Both the position numbers and the translations under genes were made by a program. Below the pieces are notes generated by a model. It saw nothing but the letters and a program-made list of their open reading frames with translations, was not told the DNA's origin and did no database searches. A DNA stretch of 64,000 nucleotides, from the NCBI GenBank assembly GCA_025655575.1, contig JAHXIP010000002.1:62001-126000 (forward strand), written 5' to 3'. This DNA is from Candidatus Thiodiazotropha sp. (ex Monitilora ramsayi). Its GTDB lineage: Bacteria; Pseudomonadota; Gammaproteobacteria; Chromatiales; Chromatiaceae. How positions within the stretch are numbered: the first letter of the stretch is position 1; every line of letters begins with the position of its first letter. Shown here one piece after another: positions 9,903 through 20,788 of the stretch.

Positions 9903-9978
9903 TGGTGGGTGCTGCAGGGATCGAACCTGCGACCCTCGCCTTGTAAGGGCGATGCTCTCCCAGCTGAGCTAAGCACCC
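9903..9978 (-). tRNA. tRNA-Val (TAC anticodon)
   Basis: The minus strand gives a 76-nt tRNA: acceptor GGGTGCT pairing with AGCACCC, discriminator A, and an encoded CCA (9905-9903). The anticodon loop is CTTACAA (TAC, valine) and the T loop is GGTTCGATCC. It starts 13 bases after the hupB stop, with no terminator between, so it is probably co-transcribed with hupB and tRNA-Asp. Confidence 0.97.
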
Positions 9979-9991
9979 CACAGAAGGCGCG

Positions 9992-10264
9992 CTAGTTTAC
10001 GGCATCCTTCAATGCTTTACCAGCTTTGAATGACGGGATTTTGGAGGCTTTGATTTTGATGGTTTCTCCAGTCTGAGGATTGCGGCCGTCACGGGCTGCA
10101 CGTGCCTTTACAGAGAAGGTACCAAAACCAACCAGGGAGAGCGTATCGCCTTTTTTCATGGCTTCCGTGATCGCATCTACCATTCCGTCCAGAGCGCGCC
10201 CAGCGGCCGCCTTGGAAATATCCGCAGAATCTGCCATTGCCTCAATCAGTTCGGCTTTGTTCAT
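9992..10264 (-). CDS. hupB: DNA-binding protein HU-beta
   Basis: HU is a small nucleoid protein that bends and compacts DNA as a dimer. The 90-residue product has the full HU fold, with the DNA-binding arm signature [23 protein letters not shown] cut here to its key GRNPQTGE. It lies downstream of lon, as in E. coli, and has its own strong sigma70-type promoter at 10358-10386. Two tRNA genes follow it on the same strand. Confidence 0.96.
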   Translation of the reverse strand: MNKAELIEAMADSADISKAAAGRALDGMVDAITEAMKKGDTLSLVGFGTFSVKARAARDGRNPQTGETIKIKASKIPSFKAGKALKDAVN

Positions 10265-10357
10265 TAATCATTTTCCCCTTGTGATGGTCTTGGCGGAATT
10301 TACCGCCATAAGATGTGTTATCTATGTGCCCTCAGAACAGGGCAAGAAACGCCAGAA

Positions 10358-10386
10358 TTTATACCGGCTGCCTGATACCCTGTCAA
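10358..10386 (-). promoter_or_regulatory. Sigma70-type promoter of hupB
   Basis: The minus strand carries TTGACA (10386-10381), a 17-nt spacer, and TATAAA (10363-10358), an almost consensus promoter. It lies about 95 bases upstream of the hupB start and downstream of the lon stop. Confidence 0.8.
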
Positions 10387-10433
10387 GCGACGTCAATCAA
10401 CGAAACCCAGTAATGGCCTGTGTTGTGACGCAG

Positions 10434-12881
10434 CTAATGCTTTGTTGGTGCCGCTCTTTTCTTGACTTTTTCAGTATCCTTTTTGTCACTGTCACTGCTG
10501 ACGTTGTCGGTCGGTTTCGTGCCCTTTGGGGTCGGTGTCTGCTGCAGCGCAATCTGCAATACTTCATCGATCCAGCGGACCGGACGAATATCCAGATGCT
10601 GCTTGATATTCTTTGGAATATCAACCAGATCACGCTCATTCTCTTCAGGAATAATGACCGTTGCAATACCACCACGATGCGCTGCCAATAGCTTCTCTTT
10701 GAGCCCACCGATGGGTAAAACTTCACCACGCAGAGTGATCTCACCAGTCATCGCCACGTCTGCTTTGACAGGTATCCGGGTCAGCGCTGAGACCAATGAT
10801 GTACACATACCAACACCTGCGCTTGGCCCATCTTTTGGGGTAGCCCCCTCAGGCACATGAATGTGAACATCGCATTTTTGGTGGAAATCCTCATCCAGGC
10901 CCAATGAGTCTGCGCGACTCCTGACCACGGTCATGGCCGCCTGAATCGACTCCTGCATCACCTCACCCAACTGGCCGGTATGGCTGAGGCGCCCCTTACC
11001 GGGCATCAGTGCCGCTTCGATGCGTAGTAATTCACCACCCACTTCGGTCCAGGCAAGGCCGGTTACCTGGCCCACTTGATCATGTTCATCTGCACGCCCG
11101 TAACGGAAACGCTTGACGCCTAAATACTCTTCCAGGCGTTTAGGCGTGACAGTAATCGTACCTTTTGGTGTTTTCAGCAGTATCTCTTTAACGACCTTAC
11201 GGCAGACCTTGGCGATCTCACGCTCCAGATTACGCACACCTGCCTCACGGGTGTAGTAACGGACGATATCGCGGATGGCGGATTCACGAATATTCAGTTC
11301 GTCAGGCTTAAGCCCGTTATTCTCCATTTGTTTCGGCACCAGATAGCGCTCAGCAATATTGACCTTCTCATCCTCTGTGTAGCCGGAGAGCCTGATCACT
11401 TCCATACGATCCAGTAATGGCGGTGGGATATTCAGCGTGTTAGCGGTAGCTACGAACATGACCTCAGAGAGATCGAAATCCACCTCAAGATAGTGGTCAT
11501 TGAAAGTGTGATTCTGCTCAGGATCAAGCACCTCAAGCAGCGCTGAAGCAGGATCGCCACGGAAATCCATGGCCATCTTGTCGATCTCATCAAGCAGAAA
11601 CAGCGGATTGCGTGTCTTCACCTTGCTGAGATTATTGATGATCTTGCCGGGCAGTGCACCGATATAGGTACGCCGGTGACCACGAATTTCCGCTTCGTCA
11701 CGCACGCCACCCAGTGCCATACGGGTAAACTTACGATTGGTTGCACGTGCAATGGACTGCCCCAAAGAGGTCTTACCCACACCGGGAGGGCCGACCAGGC
11801 AGAGAATGGGGCCCTTGAGCTTGCGAACCCGCTGCTGGACCGCCAGGTACTCCAGAATGCGTTCCTTGACCTTCACCAGGCCGTAGTGATCCTCGTCCAG
11901 CACTGCTTCGGCACCGGCAAGCTCGTTACGTATTTTGGTGCGCTTTTTCCAGGGTAAGCCGACCAGGGTATCGATATAGTTTCGAACCACTGTTGCCTCG
12001 GCCGACATGGGAGACATCAGTTTCAGTTTATTCAGCTCATTGGTGGCCTTGCCCTTGGCCTCCTTGGTCATGCCCGCCGTCTCGATCTTTTTGGTCAGCT
12101 CTTCGATCTCGTTCGGCGCGTCATCCATATCCCCCAGTTCCTTCTGGATCGCCTTCATCTGCTCATTGAGATAGTACTCCCGCTGATTCTTCTCCATCTG
12201 GCGTTTAACCCGACCGCGAATCCGTTTCTCCATTTGAAGAATGTCGTTTTCACCTTCCATCAGACCCATCAGATGCTCGAGACGCTCACGTACGTTGGGC
12301 ATCTCCAACACGTGCTGCTTTTCATCCAGCTTCAGGGACATATGTGCCGCGATGGTATCCGCCAAGCGGCTGGGATCATCAATACTGGAAAGTGAGGTAA
12401 GTACCTCCGGTGGGACCTTCTTGTTCAGTTTGACATACTGGTCGAAGAGGTTGGTGGCAGAGCGCATGAGCACTTCTGTCTCACGGCCGTCGAGGTCGAG
12501 TGTGTCGCCCAAGCTCTCGAGTCTGGCGGTAAAGTATTCATCGATTTCGAGAAATTCAGTAATTCTGGCTCTCTCACCACCCTCAACCAGCACCTTCACC
12601 GTACCGTCAGGGAGTTTCAACAGCTGCAGAATATTGGCCAGCGTACCGATGGCGTACATGTCACTGACATCGGGGTCGTCCACATCTGCGCTCTTCTGCG
12701 CCGCCAACAGAATCTGCTTATTGCTCTGCATTGCCGCATCGAGTGCCTGGATGGATTTCTCCCTACCCACGAACAGCGGTATCACCATATGCGGATAGAC
12801 CACCACATCGCGCAGCGGCAAAACCGGCACCGTGTTCATCGGATCTACCATCTTGCCGGATTTTTCAATTTCTTGGCCCAT
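10434..12881 (-). CDS. lon: ATP-dependent protease Lon
   Basis: Lon degrades misfolded and regulatory proteins in the cytoplasm as a hexameric AAA+ serine protease. The 815-residue protein has the N-terminal substrate-binding domain (to about 310), Walker A GPPGVGKT at 364-371, and the protease domain with Ser687 in KDGPSAG and Lys730 in [12 protein letters not shown]. The Ser-Lys spacing of 43 equals that of E. coli (679/722). The C-terminal tail after about 780 is rich in K, T, D and S and looks disordered. It lies between clpX and hupB, the conserved order. Confidence 0.97.
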   Translation of the reverse strand: MGQEIEKSGKMVDPMNTVPVLPLRDVVVYPHMVIPLFVGREKSIQALDAAMQSNKQILLAAQKSADVDDPDVSDMYAIGTLANILQLLKLPDGTVKVLVEGGERARITEFLEIDEYFTARLESLGDTLDLDGRETEVLMRSATNLFDQYVKLNKKVPPEVLTSLSSIDDPSRLADTIAAHMSLKLDEKQHVLEMPNVRERLEHLMGLMEGENDILQMEKRIRGRVKRQMEKNQREYYLNEQMKAIQKELGDMDDAPNEIEELTKKIETAGMTKEAKGKATNELNKLKLMSPMSAEATVVRNYIDTLVGLPWKKRTKIRNELAGAEAVLDEDHYGLVKVKERILEYLAVQQRVRKLKGPILCLVGPPGVGKTSLGQSIARATNRKFTRMALGGVRDEAEIRGHRRTYIGALPGKIINNLSKVKTRNPLFLLDEIDKMAMDFRGDPASALLEVLDPEQNHTFNDHYLEVDFDLSEVMFVATANTLNIPPPLLDRMEVIRLSGYTEDEKVNIAERYLVPKQMENNGLKPDELNIRESAIRDIVRYYTREAGVRNLEREIAKVCRKVVKEILLKTPKGTITVTPKRLEEYLGVKRFRYGRADEHDQVGQVTGLAWTEVGGELLRIEAALMPGKGRLSHTGQLGEVMQESIQAAMTVVRSRADSLGLDEDFHQKCDVHIHVPEGATPKDGPSAGVGMCTSLVSALTRIPVKADVAMTGEITLRGEVLPIGGLKEKLLAAHRGGIATVIIPEENERDLVDIPKNIKQHLDIRPVRWIDEVLQIALQQTPTPKGTKPTDNVSSDSDKKDTEKVKKRAAPTKH

Positions 12882-12917
12882 AAAATGTCCTCACATTGGC
12901 AGCATAACTGCTCGACT

Positions 12918-12945
12918 CTTATAACCGCAGGGATGACAACGTCAG
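12918..12945 (-). promoter_or_regulatory. Possible sigma70-type promoter of lon
   Basis: The minus strand shows CTGACG (12945-12940), a 16-nt spacer, and TATAAG (12923-12918), about 37 bases upstream of the lon start. The -10 box is good and the -35 is weak. No clear heat-shock sigma32 sequence was found. Confidence 0.35.
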
Positions 12946-12972
12946 TCCAGGGAGCTGGTCAGGATAGGTCGG

Positions 12973-13008
12973 TAAAAATATAACCCGGCCTGAATAGAGA
13001 CCGGGTTT
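12973..13008 (-). terminator. Rho-independent terminator after clpX
   Basis: On the minus strand the stem AACCCGG/CCGGGTT is followed by ATATTTTTACC. It lies about 80 bases after the clpX stop and upstream of the lon promoter region, so it should separate the clpP-clpX transcript from lon. Confidence 0.75.
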
Positions 13009-13086
13009 GAAAAGTACATGGGGATTGTGGCTGAGAGATTCAATGGCAGAAGCGAAAAATCTCTGGGACTGAGAGGCAATCCAACA

Positions 13087-14361
13087 TCAGTCAGAGGCAG
13101 CAAGCTGCTTATCGTTGTGCTCATAAATCATTAATGGATCGCTCTCACCGGCAATCACCGCTTCATCTACCACCACTTTGGCCACCTCATCCATTGAAGG
13201 AAGGTCATACATGGTATCCAGCAGCACCTGTTCTAAGATAGTTCTTAGACCCCGGGCGCCGGTCTTACGCTGCATGGCCTTACGGGCGATAGCACGTAGG
13301 GCGTCTTCACGGATCTCCAACTCACACCCTTCCATCTCGAAGAGACGTCCATACTGCTTGGTCAAGGCGTTCTTGGGTTCTGTGAGGATCTGCACCAGAG
13401 AGTCTTCGTCCAACTCCTGCAGCGTGGCAACCACCGGCAGACGACCGACAAATTCAGGAATGAGTCCGTATTTGATCAGATCTTCCGGTTCCACATCGAC
13501 GATAATCTCACCCACGGAACGGCTTTCATCCTTGCTCTTCACTTCGGCAGAGAAACCAATTCCACCTTTTTCGGAACGGTCCTTGATGACCTTTTCAAGC
13601 CCCGCGAAGGCGCCGCCCACAATAAAAAGGATATTGGAGGTATTGACCTGCAGAAACTCCTGCTGGGGGTGCTTGCGACCGCCCTGGGGTGGTACTGAAG
13701 CCACCGTGCCCTCAATCAGTTTCAGCAGTGCCTGCTGCACACCTTCACCGGAGACATCCCGGGTGATTGAAGGGTTATCGGATTTGCGCGAAATCTTGTC
13801 GATCTCATCGATGTAGACGATGCCGGTCTGCGCCTTCTCCACATCGTAATCGCATTTCTGCAGCAGTTTCTGAATGATGTTCTCAACATCCTCACCCACA
13901 TAACCCGCTTCCGTGAGTGTGGTAGCGTCAGCGATGGTAAAAGGCACGTTCAGCAGCCTGGCCAGTGTTTCCGCCAGCAGGGTCTTACCGGAACCGGTGG
14001 GGCCGATCAGCAGAATGTTCGATTTGGCCAACTCGATATCGCTATCCTTACCGATACTGTCCAATCGCTTGTAGTGGTTGTAAACCGCCACAGAAAGCAC
14101 TTTCTTGGCACGTTGCTGACCGATCACATACTGATCGAGGGTTTTCTTGATCTCTTGGGGCTTGGGCAGGCGGCTGATGCTCTCTTCGCCAGTATCCTGC
14201 ATCTCTTCACGGATAATGTCATTGCAGAGCTCGACGCACTCGTCGCAGATAAAGACGGAGGGGCCGGCAATCAGCTTGCGGACTTCGTGCTGGCTTTTCC
14301 CGCAGAAGGAGCAATACAGCAGCTTGCCGTCATCACCCTTACCGTTTTTGTCGCTGCCCAT
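13087..14361 (-). CDS. clpX: ATP-dependent Clp protease ATP-binding subunit ClpX
   Basis: ClpX is the AAA+ unfoldase that feeds substrates (for example ssrA-tagged proteins) to ClpP. The 424-residue protein has the N-terminal zinc-binding domain with Cys17, Cys20, Cys39 and Cys42, Walker A GPTGSGKT at 120-127, and the usual ClpX C-terminal domain. The IGF-like loop that docks on ClpP appears as IGFSAEVKS. It follows clpP on the same strand with a 143-base gap and is followed by a terminator. Confidence 0.97.
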   Translation of the reverse strand: MGSDKNGKGDDGKLLYCSFCGKSQHEVRKLIAGPSVFICDECVELCNDIIREEMQDTGEESISRLPKPQEIKKTLDQYVIGQQRAKKVLSVAVYNHYKRLDSIGKDSDIELAKSNILLIGPTGSGKTLLAETLARLLNVPFTIADATTLTEAGYVGEDVENIIQKLLQKCDYDVEKAQTGIVYIDEIDKISRKSDNPSITRDVSGEGVQQALLKLIEGTVASVPPQGGRKHPQQEFLQVNTSNILFIVGGAFAGLEKVIKDRSEKGGIGFSAEVKSKDESRSVGEIIVDVEPEDLIKYGLIPEFVGRLPVVATLQELDEDSLVQILTEPKNALTKQYGRLFEMEGCELEIREDALRAIARKAMQRKTGARGLRTILEQVLLDTMYDLPSMDEVAKVVVDEAVIAGESDPLMIYEHNDKQLAASD

Positions 14362-14504
14362 ATCTCACTCCTTCCGGTCGAAAAAGATCGACCACTCTAA
14401 CTCAATCATATCCAACTGCGTGCTGATGGCAAGGATGTTTTCTCCAAAGCCTGACTGGAGTATCAGGTCAGTGCCAAGGGTCTTCAACCGCTTACCAATA
14501 CTGG

Positions 14505-15146
14505 TTATTCCTCTTTATCGGCCGATCTGTCAGTTAATACACTATCTATCAGACCATATTCTGCGGCTGCTTCTCCACCCATGAAGTTATCCCGTTCCGT
14601 ATCCACCGCTATCGTCTCCAGCGGCTGGCCCGTGTGGTAGGAGAGAATCGTATTCAGGCGTTCACGCAAGAGGAGAATCTCCTTCGCATGAATCTCAATA
14701 TCGGTGGCCTGACCCTGAAACCCCCCCATCGGCTGATGGATCATCATACGGGAGTTGGGCAGGCAATGACGTTTGCCCTTGGCGCCACCAGCCAACAGTA
14801 GCGCACCCATACTCGCCGCCTGTCCGACACACATGGTGCTGACATCCGGGCGGATGAACTGCATGGTATCGTAGATCGAGAGACCCGCGGTCACAGAGCC
14901 GCCCGGCGAGTTGATATAGATATGGATGTCCTTATCGGGGTTCTCCGACTCCAGAAACAGCAATTGCGCTACCACCAGGTTGGCCATGTGGTCCTCGACC
15001 GGTCCGACCAGGAAGATGACACGCTCCTTGAGTAGTCTGGAATAGATATCGAAAGAGCGCTCACCACGAGCCGTCTGTTCGATAACGATAGGAACCAGAC
15101 CGAGATTCTGCGCATCCTGCGCGCCTGTCGCGAATTGTTGACTCAT
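14505..15146 (-). CDS. clpP: ATP-dependent Clp protease proteolytic subunit ClpP
   Basis: ClpP is the serine peptidase chamber that works with ClpX and ClpA. The 213-residue protein has the catalytic triad Ser112 (GQAASMGA), His137 (MMIHQP) and Asp186 (DTERDNFM), each one residue off E. coli numbering. A short N-terminal propeptide is likely. The gene follows tig by 23 bases, so tig-clpP-clpX forms the usual unit of trigger factor, peptidase and unfoldase. Confidence 0.97.
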   Translation of the reverse strand: MSQQFATGAQDAQNLGLVPIVIEQTARGERSFDIYSRLLKERVIFLVGPVEDHMANLVVAQLLFLESENPDKDIHIYINSPGGSVTAGLSIYDTMQFIRPDVSTMCVGQAASMGALLLAGGAKGKRHCLPNSRMMIHQPMGGFQGQATDIEIHAKEILLLRERLNTILSYHTGQPLETIAVDTERDNFMGGEAAAEYGLIDSVLTDRSADKEE

Positions 15147-15169
15147 AACTGCTCTTTTCCTCGAAGCGT

Positions 15170-16456
15170 TCAGCCTTCCGACGTCAGTGCCGCAAAGGTT
15201 GTCGGTTCATCAGTGACTTCTGTCTGCTCAAGTACCCAGTCAACGACCTGGTCCTCAAGCACCACGTTCTGTACGGTGGCCAACTGTTCCTGATTGCCGT
15301 AGTAGTATTTGACCACCTCTTCCGGCTGTTCATAACTGCTGGCGAACTCCTCGATGGTCTGCCGCACACGATCCTCATCGATCTGTATGCTGTTTTGCTT
15401 GATGATCTCTCCGATCACAAGTCCCAGAGTCACCCGCCGTTTGGCCTGCTCCTCAAACATATCACGGGGCAGTTCCAGGGAACCAGCACCCTGTCCCAGA
15501 CGCTCCTTGGTCTGGTTGCGCAGCGCATCGATCTCTTCCTCTACCAAAGCCTTGGGAACGTCGATCTGATTCTTCTCATAGATCAGATCCATCGCCTGGC
15601 TCTTGATTTTAGCTTGCACGCGTTGTGCCAACTCCCGCTGCATATTCTCACGGATATCGACTTTCAGCTTATCCACTCCCTCTGCCGAACCAAACTCCTT
15701 GGCAAAGGCGTCGTCAACTTCCGGCAGGGCCTCTTCGGCAACCTCGCTGACCTGCACCTCGAACGTTACCGGCTTACCGGCAAGATCTTCCACCTGGTAA
15801 TTTTCGGGGAATTTCAACTCGATTGTTCGTTTGTCCTCTTTGATCATACCCACCAAAGCATCTTCGAAACCTTCGATCATGCGCTTGGAACCCAGTACCA
15901 ACGGAACATCTTCTGCGCTACCGCCTTCGAAGGCTTCACCATCAACGGTACCGCTGAAGCTGATCTTGACCTGATCACCCTCTGCGGCAGAACGTTCCAC
16001 CACATTCCAGGTTGCGCGCTGCTTGCGCAGCTTTTCGATCATGTCATCGATATCCTGATCGATCACTTCGGCAACAGGGCGGCTGATCTTCCCTTCCAGC
16101 TTGGCAGGCTCTATCTCAGGCATCACTTCCAGTGTTGCTATATAACCGAAAAGACCCTCTTCATTCGCCGCTTTAGGCTCAATTTTTGGCATACCTGCGG
16201 GTGAGAGCTTCTCCTGCTGGATAGCTTCCTGGTAACTGCTTTCAATCAATTGGCCATAGACCTCCTGAAGGACCTGACCGCCATAGTTGCGACGCAAAAT
16301 ATTCATTGGCACCTTGCCGGGTCGGAAACCATCCAGTTTGGCGGTCCGGCCAATCTGCTGCAGGCGTTTATTGACTTCCGCCTCGACCTGCTCAGCAGGT
16401 AAATCGACCATCAAACGACGCTCAAGCCCTTCACCCGATTCCACCGAAACTTGCAT
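15170..16456 (-). CDS. tig: Trigger factor (ribosome-associated chaperone/prolyl isomerase)
   Basis: Trigger factor binds the ribosome exit site and shields nascent chains. The 428-residue protein has the N-terminal ribosome-binding domain (signature FRPGKVP), a FKBP-type isomerase domain around 150-245 ([17 protein letters not shown]), and the helical C-terminal domain. An in-frame ATG lies 10 codons upstream, but the start at 16456 is chosen. It has an AGGAG ribosome site 7 bases before the ATG, and MQVSVES is the family N-terminus. Confidence 0.95.
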   Translation of the reverse strand: MQVSVESGEGLERRLMVDLPAEQVEAEVNKRLQQIGRTAKLDGFRPGKVPMNILRRNYGGQVLQEVYGQLIESSYQEAIQQEKLSPAGMPKIEPKAANEEGLFGYIATLEVMPEIEPAKLEGKISRPVAEVIDQDIDDMIEKLRKQRATWNVVERSAAEGDQVKISFSGTVDGEAFEGGSAEDVPLVLGSKRMIEGFEDALVGMIKEDKRTIELKFPENYQVEDLAGKPVTFEVQVSEVAEEALPEVDDAFAKEFGSAEGVDKLKVDIRENMQRELAQRVQAKIKSQAMDLIYEKNQIDVPKALVEEEIDALRNQTKERLGQGAGSLELPRDMFEEQAKRRVTLGLVIGEIIKQNSIQIDEDRVRQTIEEFASSYEQPEEVVKYYYGNQEQLATVQNVVLEDQVVDWVLEQTEVTDEPTTFAALTSEG

Positions 16457-16547
16457 GTATCTTCTCCTGACAGCCTGTTCTGCCACTAACTATTTGTTTG
16501 AAAACAGGTAATTAATCCGATATCACCGGCTTATGCCGGTTGAAAAA

Positions 16548-16633
<86 letters not shown>

Positions 16634-16749
16634 TGTCAATCGACCTGGCTTGAGACATGTGCCTGGCCGCAAACGGCGCATTATAACTGCGATTTCTCCC
16701 TGGCTCCACGCCAATCGCTCTCTATTCTCCTCAATATCGCAGAAACCAT

Positions 16750-18999
16750 TCAGCCAACCTCGACCCGATCAACTCGTTGGAAACCTCGCGGCAACTTGTT
16801 TCCGCGGCGACCACGCTCTCCCTGGTAGCTATCGAGATCGGCGGGTTTCAGTACGATATAACGTTTTCCCGCGTGTGCCGTCAGGCTCTGTCCCAGGGGT
16901 ATGACCGCCAGGGCGACCACAAACTCCGCTCTCTCTGCAACACGCTTGGCAGGGATGCCGATAATTTTATTCCCTTTGCCTCGTGCCAACTCAGGCAGCT
17001 CCAGTAAAGGAAATACCAACATACGGCCCTCATTCGTGATGGCCGCGACCCGGTCGCTGGCAGCGTCGCTCACGGGTACGGGAGGCAGCACCTTGGCGCC
17101 TTTAGGCAGGGAGAGTAAGGCCTTACCTGACTTGTTCTTGGCAAACATGCCCGTGACCCGCGTCCTGAAGCCATACCCCGCATCCGAGGCCAGGAGATAT
17201 TCACCCTTGGTCTCACCGCCCAACACAGCACAAAACACGGCGCCATTGGCTGGAGAAAGCCGACCGGTCAGAGGTTCCCCCTGGCTGCGTGCCGACGGCA
17301 ACGTGCCGGCCTGCAGTGAATAACTGCGGCCATTGGAATCGATAAACACCGCCTGCTGGTTGCTTCGCAGTCGTGCCGCTGCCAAAAAGCCGTCACCTGC
17401 TTTGTAGTTGAGCCCGGCAGGGTCAATTTCGTGACCCTTGGCGGCACGGGCCCATCCCTTCTCCGAAAGCACAACCGTCACCGGCTCGCTGGGGGTCAGG
17501 TCGGTTTCCGCCAAAGCTTCGGCTGGCGGTTGCTCTGTGATGGGAGATCGCCGTTCGTCACCAAACTGCTCTGCATCTGCCTCGATCTCTTTACGAATCA
17601 GGGTACGCAGGCGCTGCTTGGAGCCCAGGGTCTTCTCAAGCCACTGACGCTCCTTTTCCAATTCCGCCTGCTCACCACGGATCTTCATCTCCTCCAGTTT
17701 GGCCAGATGCCGCAGACGCAGGTTGAGGATCGCCTCGGCCTGGATCTCGGAGAGAGAGAAACGCTTTATCAACTCTGCCTTCGGATCATCCTCATAGCGG
17801 ATGATGGCAATCACCTCATCGATATTGAGGAAGGCGATCATCAGACCCTGCAGGATATGCAGCCGTTCGTTGACTTGGTCGAGTCGGTACTGCAGACGCC
17901 GGCGTACCGTTTCCGTGCGGAATTGGAGCCACTCTTTCAGCAAAGTGCGCAGATCCTTGACCGCTGGGCGGCCGTTGGTACCGATCAGGTTGATATTGAC
18001 CCGGTAGGTCCGTTCCAGATCGGTGGAAGCGAAGAGATGGGACATCAACCGCTCCACATCGACCCGGTTGGAACGGGGTACGATCACCAGACGGGTAGGA
18101 TTCTCATGGTCCGACTCATCCCGCAAATCCTCAACCATGGGGAGCTTTTTCGCCTGCATCTGAGCCGCGATCTGCTCCAGGATCTTGGCACCGGAGACCT
18201 GGTGCGGTAAAGCGGTAACGATAATGTCGCCGTTCTCCCGCTCGTAGACCGCACGCATACGGATCGAACCGTTCCCCGACTCATAGAGTTTGTGCAGATC
18301 CTGGACCGGCGTAATGATCTCCGCCTCGGTGGGATAGTCAGGGCCCTGGATATAGGTCATCAGCTCAGGCGTTGTGGCCTTGGGCGACTCCAGTAGATGG
18401 ACACAGGCCGCAGCGACCTCCTGCAGATTGTGTGGCGGTATATCGGTCGCCATGCCCACCGCAATACCCGAGGTGCCGTTCAACAACACGTTGGGCAGTC
18501 TCGCCGGCAGAATGGAGGGCTCTTTCAGGGTGCCGTCAAAATTAGGCTCCCAATCCACTGTACCCTGCCCCAGCTCAGACAACAGGACTTGCGCGTAAGG
18601 CGTCAACCTAGACTCGGTGTAGCGCATGGCCGCGAAGGATTTGGGATCGTCCGGCGAACCCCAGTTACCCTGACCGTCCACCAGCGGGTAGCGATAGGAG
18701 AAGTTCTGCGCCATCAACACCATCGCTTCGTAACAGGCGCTGTCCCCGTGGGGATGAAATTTACCCAGTACATCACCCACCGTACGGGCCGACTTCTTGT
18801 ACTTGGCGCTGGCGCTCAGTCCCAGCTCCGACATGGCGTAGACAATGCGTCGCTGAACAGGCTTCAGGCCATCGCCGATATGCGGCAGGGCGCGGTCCAG
18901 GATGACATACATGGAATAGTCCAGGTAGGCCTTCTCGGTGAACTCGCTGAGGGGAACCTGTTCGATACCCTCAAGACTGTGATCAATGTTGTCGCTCAT
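16750..18999 (-). CDS. parC: DNA topoisomerase IV subunit A (ParC)
   Basis: ParC cuts and rejoins DNA in the decatenating enzyme topoisomerase IV. The 749-residue protein has the quinolone-resistance region [10 protein letters not shown] with Ser87 and Glu91 in the sensitive (wild-type) state, and the active-site Tyr127 in [12 protein letters not shown]-terminal beta-pinwheel follows from about 500. The length fits ParC (about 750) and is shorter than GyrA (about 875), and no GyrA box was seen. parE is not in this window. Confidence 0.95.
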   Translation of the reverse strand: MSDNIDHSLEGIEQVPLSEFTEKAYLDYSMYVILDRALPHIGDGLKPVQRRIVYAMSELGLSASAKYKKSARTVGDVLGKFHPHGDSACYEAMVLMAQNFSYRYPLVDGQGNWGSPDDPKSFAAMRYTESRLTPYAQVLLSELGQGTVDWEPNFDGTLKEPSILPARLPNVLLNGTSGIAVGMATDIPPHNLQEVAAACVHLLESPKATTPELMTYIQGPDYPTEAEIITPVQDLHKLYESGNGSIRMRAVYERENGDIIVTALPHQVSGAKILEQIAAQMQAKKLPMVEDLRDESDHENPTRLVIVPRSNRVDVERLMSHLFASTDLERTYRVNINLIGTNGRPAVKDLRTLLKEWLQFRTETVRRRLQYRLDQVNERLHILQGLMIAFLNIDEVIAIIRYEDDPKAELIKRFSLSEIQAEAILNLRLRHLAKLEEMKIRGEQAELEKERQWLEKTLGSKQRLRTLIRKEIEADAEQFGDERRSPITEQPPAEALAETDLTPSEPVTVVLSEKGWARAAKGHEIDPAGLNYKAGDGFLAAARLRSNQQAVFIDSNGRSYSLQAGTLPSARSQGEPLTGRLSPANGAVFCAVLGGETKGEYLLASDAGYGFRTRVTGMFAKNKSGKALLSLPKGAKVLPPVPVSDAASDRVAAITNEGRMLVFPLLELPELARGKGNKIIGIPAKRVAERAEFVVALAVIPLGQSLTAHAGKRYIVLKPADLDSYQGERGRRGNKLPRGFQRVDRVEVG

Positions 19000-19107
19000 G
19001 ACATTCGCTGACGGCTGCGATGAAAAAATGATGGCAGATGATACGGAATGCGGCCCTCGGAGGGAATCTCCGATTGTGCATAGGAAGATCGAGTTCTATT
19101 AAAAGCC

Positions 19108-19740
19108 TCAGAAGAGATGAATTGATTTTCTTTTGACGACCAATGCCACCAGGCTCAGAAGAGCGCCTGAATAAAGCAGCGGCACAACCCAGACAGAGAC
19201 CGGAAGCGCCTGCAGCCAGCCCACCAAAAGAGAAAGACCGAGGACTAATCCAGCGGCACCAGCCAACCACAACCAAACGAAAAGTATCCTCGCCAAACCG
19301 ATAGCCGATCCATAACTGACCGTTAGCATGCCTTTGATAGTGATAATGATCATGCCCCAGACCAGCACCAAAAACAGCAGGTAGACAACACCAGGCGTGG
19401 CGCCGAGCAGAGCAGCCGCATGAAAGGCAAGCTGCGAGGCCATTATCATAAAGAACAGAGAGGCAGTGCGCACATAACCCATGGCGGTCACTCTCAAAGC
19501 ATTGGGCAGAAATGCGAATAGTGGTCCCAGCAATATTGAGGGCAGGATGGCAAACAGCAGGTTATACAGCGGCCAGCCAAGCAGATCATCACCCGACAGA
19601 CTCATCTGCAAAACCATAGCTAGCAAGCTAACAGCGCCAGCAAAGGTGAAGAGTCTCAGTGGTAATGCGGAAAGCCAGTGCCAGAGCATCCACTGACCGG
19701 CTCTCTTCACGTTCGCTGATGATGGAATGGTAATGCACAT
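19108..19740 (-). CDS. Multi-pass membrane protein, possibly a half-length NnrS-like protein
   Basis: The product is almost entirely hydrophobic, with about six membrane helices in 210 residues. The opening PLRLFTFAGAVSLLAMVLQM and the following pattern recall the NnrS family, whose members respond to nitric oxide, but those are about twice as long with 12 helices. The reading frame stays open to an ATG at 19860. I chose the ATG at 19740 because the upstream part is not hydrophobic and looks non-coding, but no clear ribosome site decides it. Function is uncertain. It ends 108 bases before the parC start on the same strand. Confidence 0.6.
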   Translation of the reverse strand: MCITIPSSANVKRAGQWMLWHWLSALPLRLFTFAGAVSLLAMVLQMSLSGDDLLGWPLYNLLFAILPSILLGPLFAFLPNALRVTAMGYVRTASLFFMIMASQLAFHAAALLGATPGVVYLLFLVLVWGMIIITIKGMLTVSYGSAIGLARILFVWLWLAGAAGLVLGLSLLVGWLQALPVSVWVVPLLYSGALLSLVALVVKRKSIHLF

Positions 19741-19955
19741 GGTGATGATTGAGCGGCAGACAAGCGTAAGATTCTGCTGCTCTGCCCTCCCTCTGGCCAT
19801 GATTTCCGTCAATGGTCCATGATCGCCCAAGTACAGCGACAACAACAGAAAGCCCAACACCGATGTGACTCCACAGCGAATTTGCTATCGGTCGAACCTG
19901 GGATTCCATTAGAATCATCCGGCATACAACCGAACCAGTAATCACAGGAATCCAC

Positions 19956-20369
19956 ATGAGCACAACCCACTCGACCCCTCAGGATGCGGAAGACGCCTAT
20001 TACGACGCTATTGATGAGCGGAACATCGAAGCCATGATGTCTGTCTGGGAGGAGAGTGAAGAGGTGCTATGCCTGCTCCCCATGATGCCGGCTCAACGGG
20101 GCAAAGCTGCCATCAGAACGATCTGGGAACCCTTTCTGCAGGGTGACATGGCGCTGGAGATTGAAATCAAACATCTCAGCTGGATCGAATCCGGTGAACT
20201 TGCCATTCATCTGGTTGAAGAGAACGTCAAGGTACCGGGACAAAGCGAACCCCAGCCCGTGTATGCGACCAATATTTTTCGCCAAGGACCAGCCGGGTGG
20301 TACTTGATCATGCATCAGAACTCACCAACGCCCCCACCACCCGGCTTACAGATGCCGGAGATGCCTTGA
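19956..20369 (+). CDS. SnoaL/DUF4440-like small protein
   Basis: This 137-residue protein resembles the NTF2-like SnoaL/DUF4440 fold. It begins with a helix (AYYDAIDERNIEAMMSVWEE), then EEVLCLLPMMPAQRGKAAIRTIWEPFL, and a beta-rich end (YATNIFRQGPAGWYLIMHQN). The W...H pattern near the end is typical of this fold. Such proteins are ligand-binding or enzymatic; no substrate can be read here. Its stop lies 2 bases before the start of the thioesterase gene, so the two are coupled. Confidence 0.75.
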   Translation: MSTTHSTPQDAEDAYYDAIDERNIEAMMSVWEESEEVLCLLPMMPAQRGKAAIRTIWEPFLQGDMALEIEIKHLSWIESGELAIHLVEENVKVPGQSEPQPVYATNIFRQGPAGWYLIMHQNSPTPPPPGLQMPEMP

Positions 20370-20371
20370 CC

Positions 20372-20722
20372 ATGGAGAACCACAAACTCGTCCTGCCGCA
20401 GCATCTCAACCACTACGGCTATCTGTTTGGTGGAAATCTGCTGAAATGGGTGGATGAGTACGCCTGGATTGCCGCTGTCCGCGAATACCCCGGTCGCCGC
20501 TTCGTCACCATCGGTATGAACCGTGTGGAGTTTCACCGCAGTGTCCGTGAGGGTGCGATTCTGCGTTTCGACATTCAACAGGGTAGAAAGGGTCACACAT
20601 CGGTGCAATACGAGGCTAATGTTTTTTCTGAGGACCCGACTACCGGCAGAGAAGAGAGCATCTTTACCACCAGCATCACCTACGTCTGTCTGGATGATCA
20701 AGGTAGAAAAGAGCCTATTTAA
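20372..20722 (+). CDS. Acyl-CoA thioesterase, hotdog fold (YciA-like)
   Basis: Hotdog thioesterases hydrolyse acyl-CoA to the free acid and CoA in the cytoplasm. The 116-residue protein carries the family motif HLNHYGYLFGGNLLKWVDE, in which the Asp of WVDE is the usual catalytic residue, and the central sheet RFVTIGMNRVEFHRSV. The start at 20372 is preferred to an in-frame ATG at 20297 that would overlap the upstream gene by 73 bases. It is directly downstream of the SnoaL-like gene. Confidence 0.85.
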   Translation: MENHKLVLPQHLNHYGYLFGGNLLKWVDEYAWIAAVREYPGRRFVTIGMNRVEFHRSVREGAILRFDIQQGRKGHTSVQYEANVFSEDPTTGREESIFTTSITYVCLDDQGRKEPI

Positions 20723-20731
20723 ACCTTCTCA

Positions 20732-20760
20732 TGTAGGGTGCGGGAGAACCGCACCCTACA
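20732..20760. repeat. REP-like hairpin (TGTAGGGTGCGG)
   Basis: A perfect 12-bp inverted repeat, TGTAGGGTGCGG and CCGCACCCTACA, around the loop GAGAA. It lies between the convergent ends of the thioesterase and peroxidase genes. No T-run follows, so termination is not certain. The core is related to the hairpins at 7666-7698 and 29689-29707. Confidence 0.65.
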
Positions 20761-20788
20761 ATTGAGACATCGATTCTTCAGATTTCCC

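Noticed and set aside
16521..16541. Terminator between tig and tRNA-Leu
   Set aside because: The ACCGGC/GCCGGT stem is short and the minus strand, on which the genes lie, has no T-run after it.
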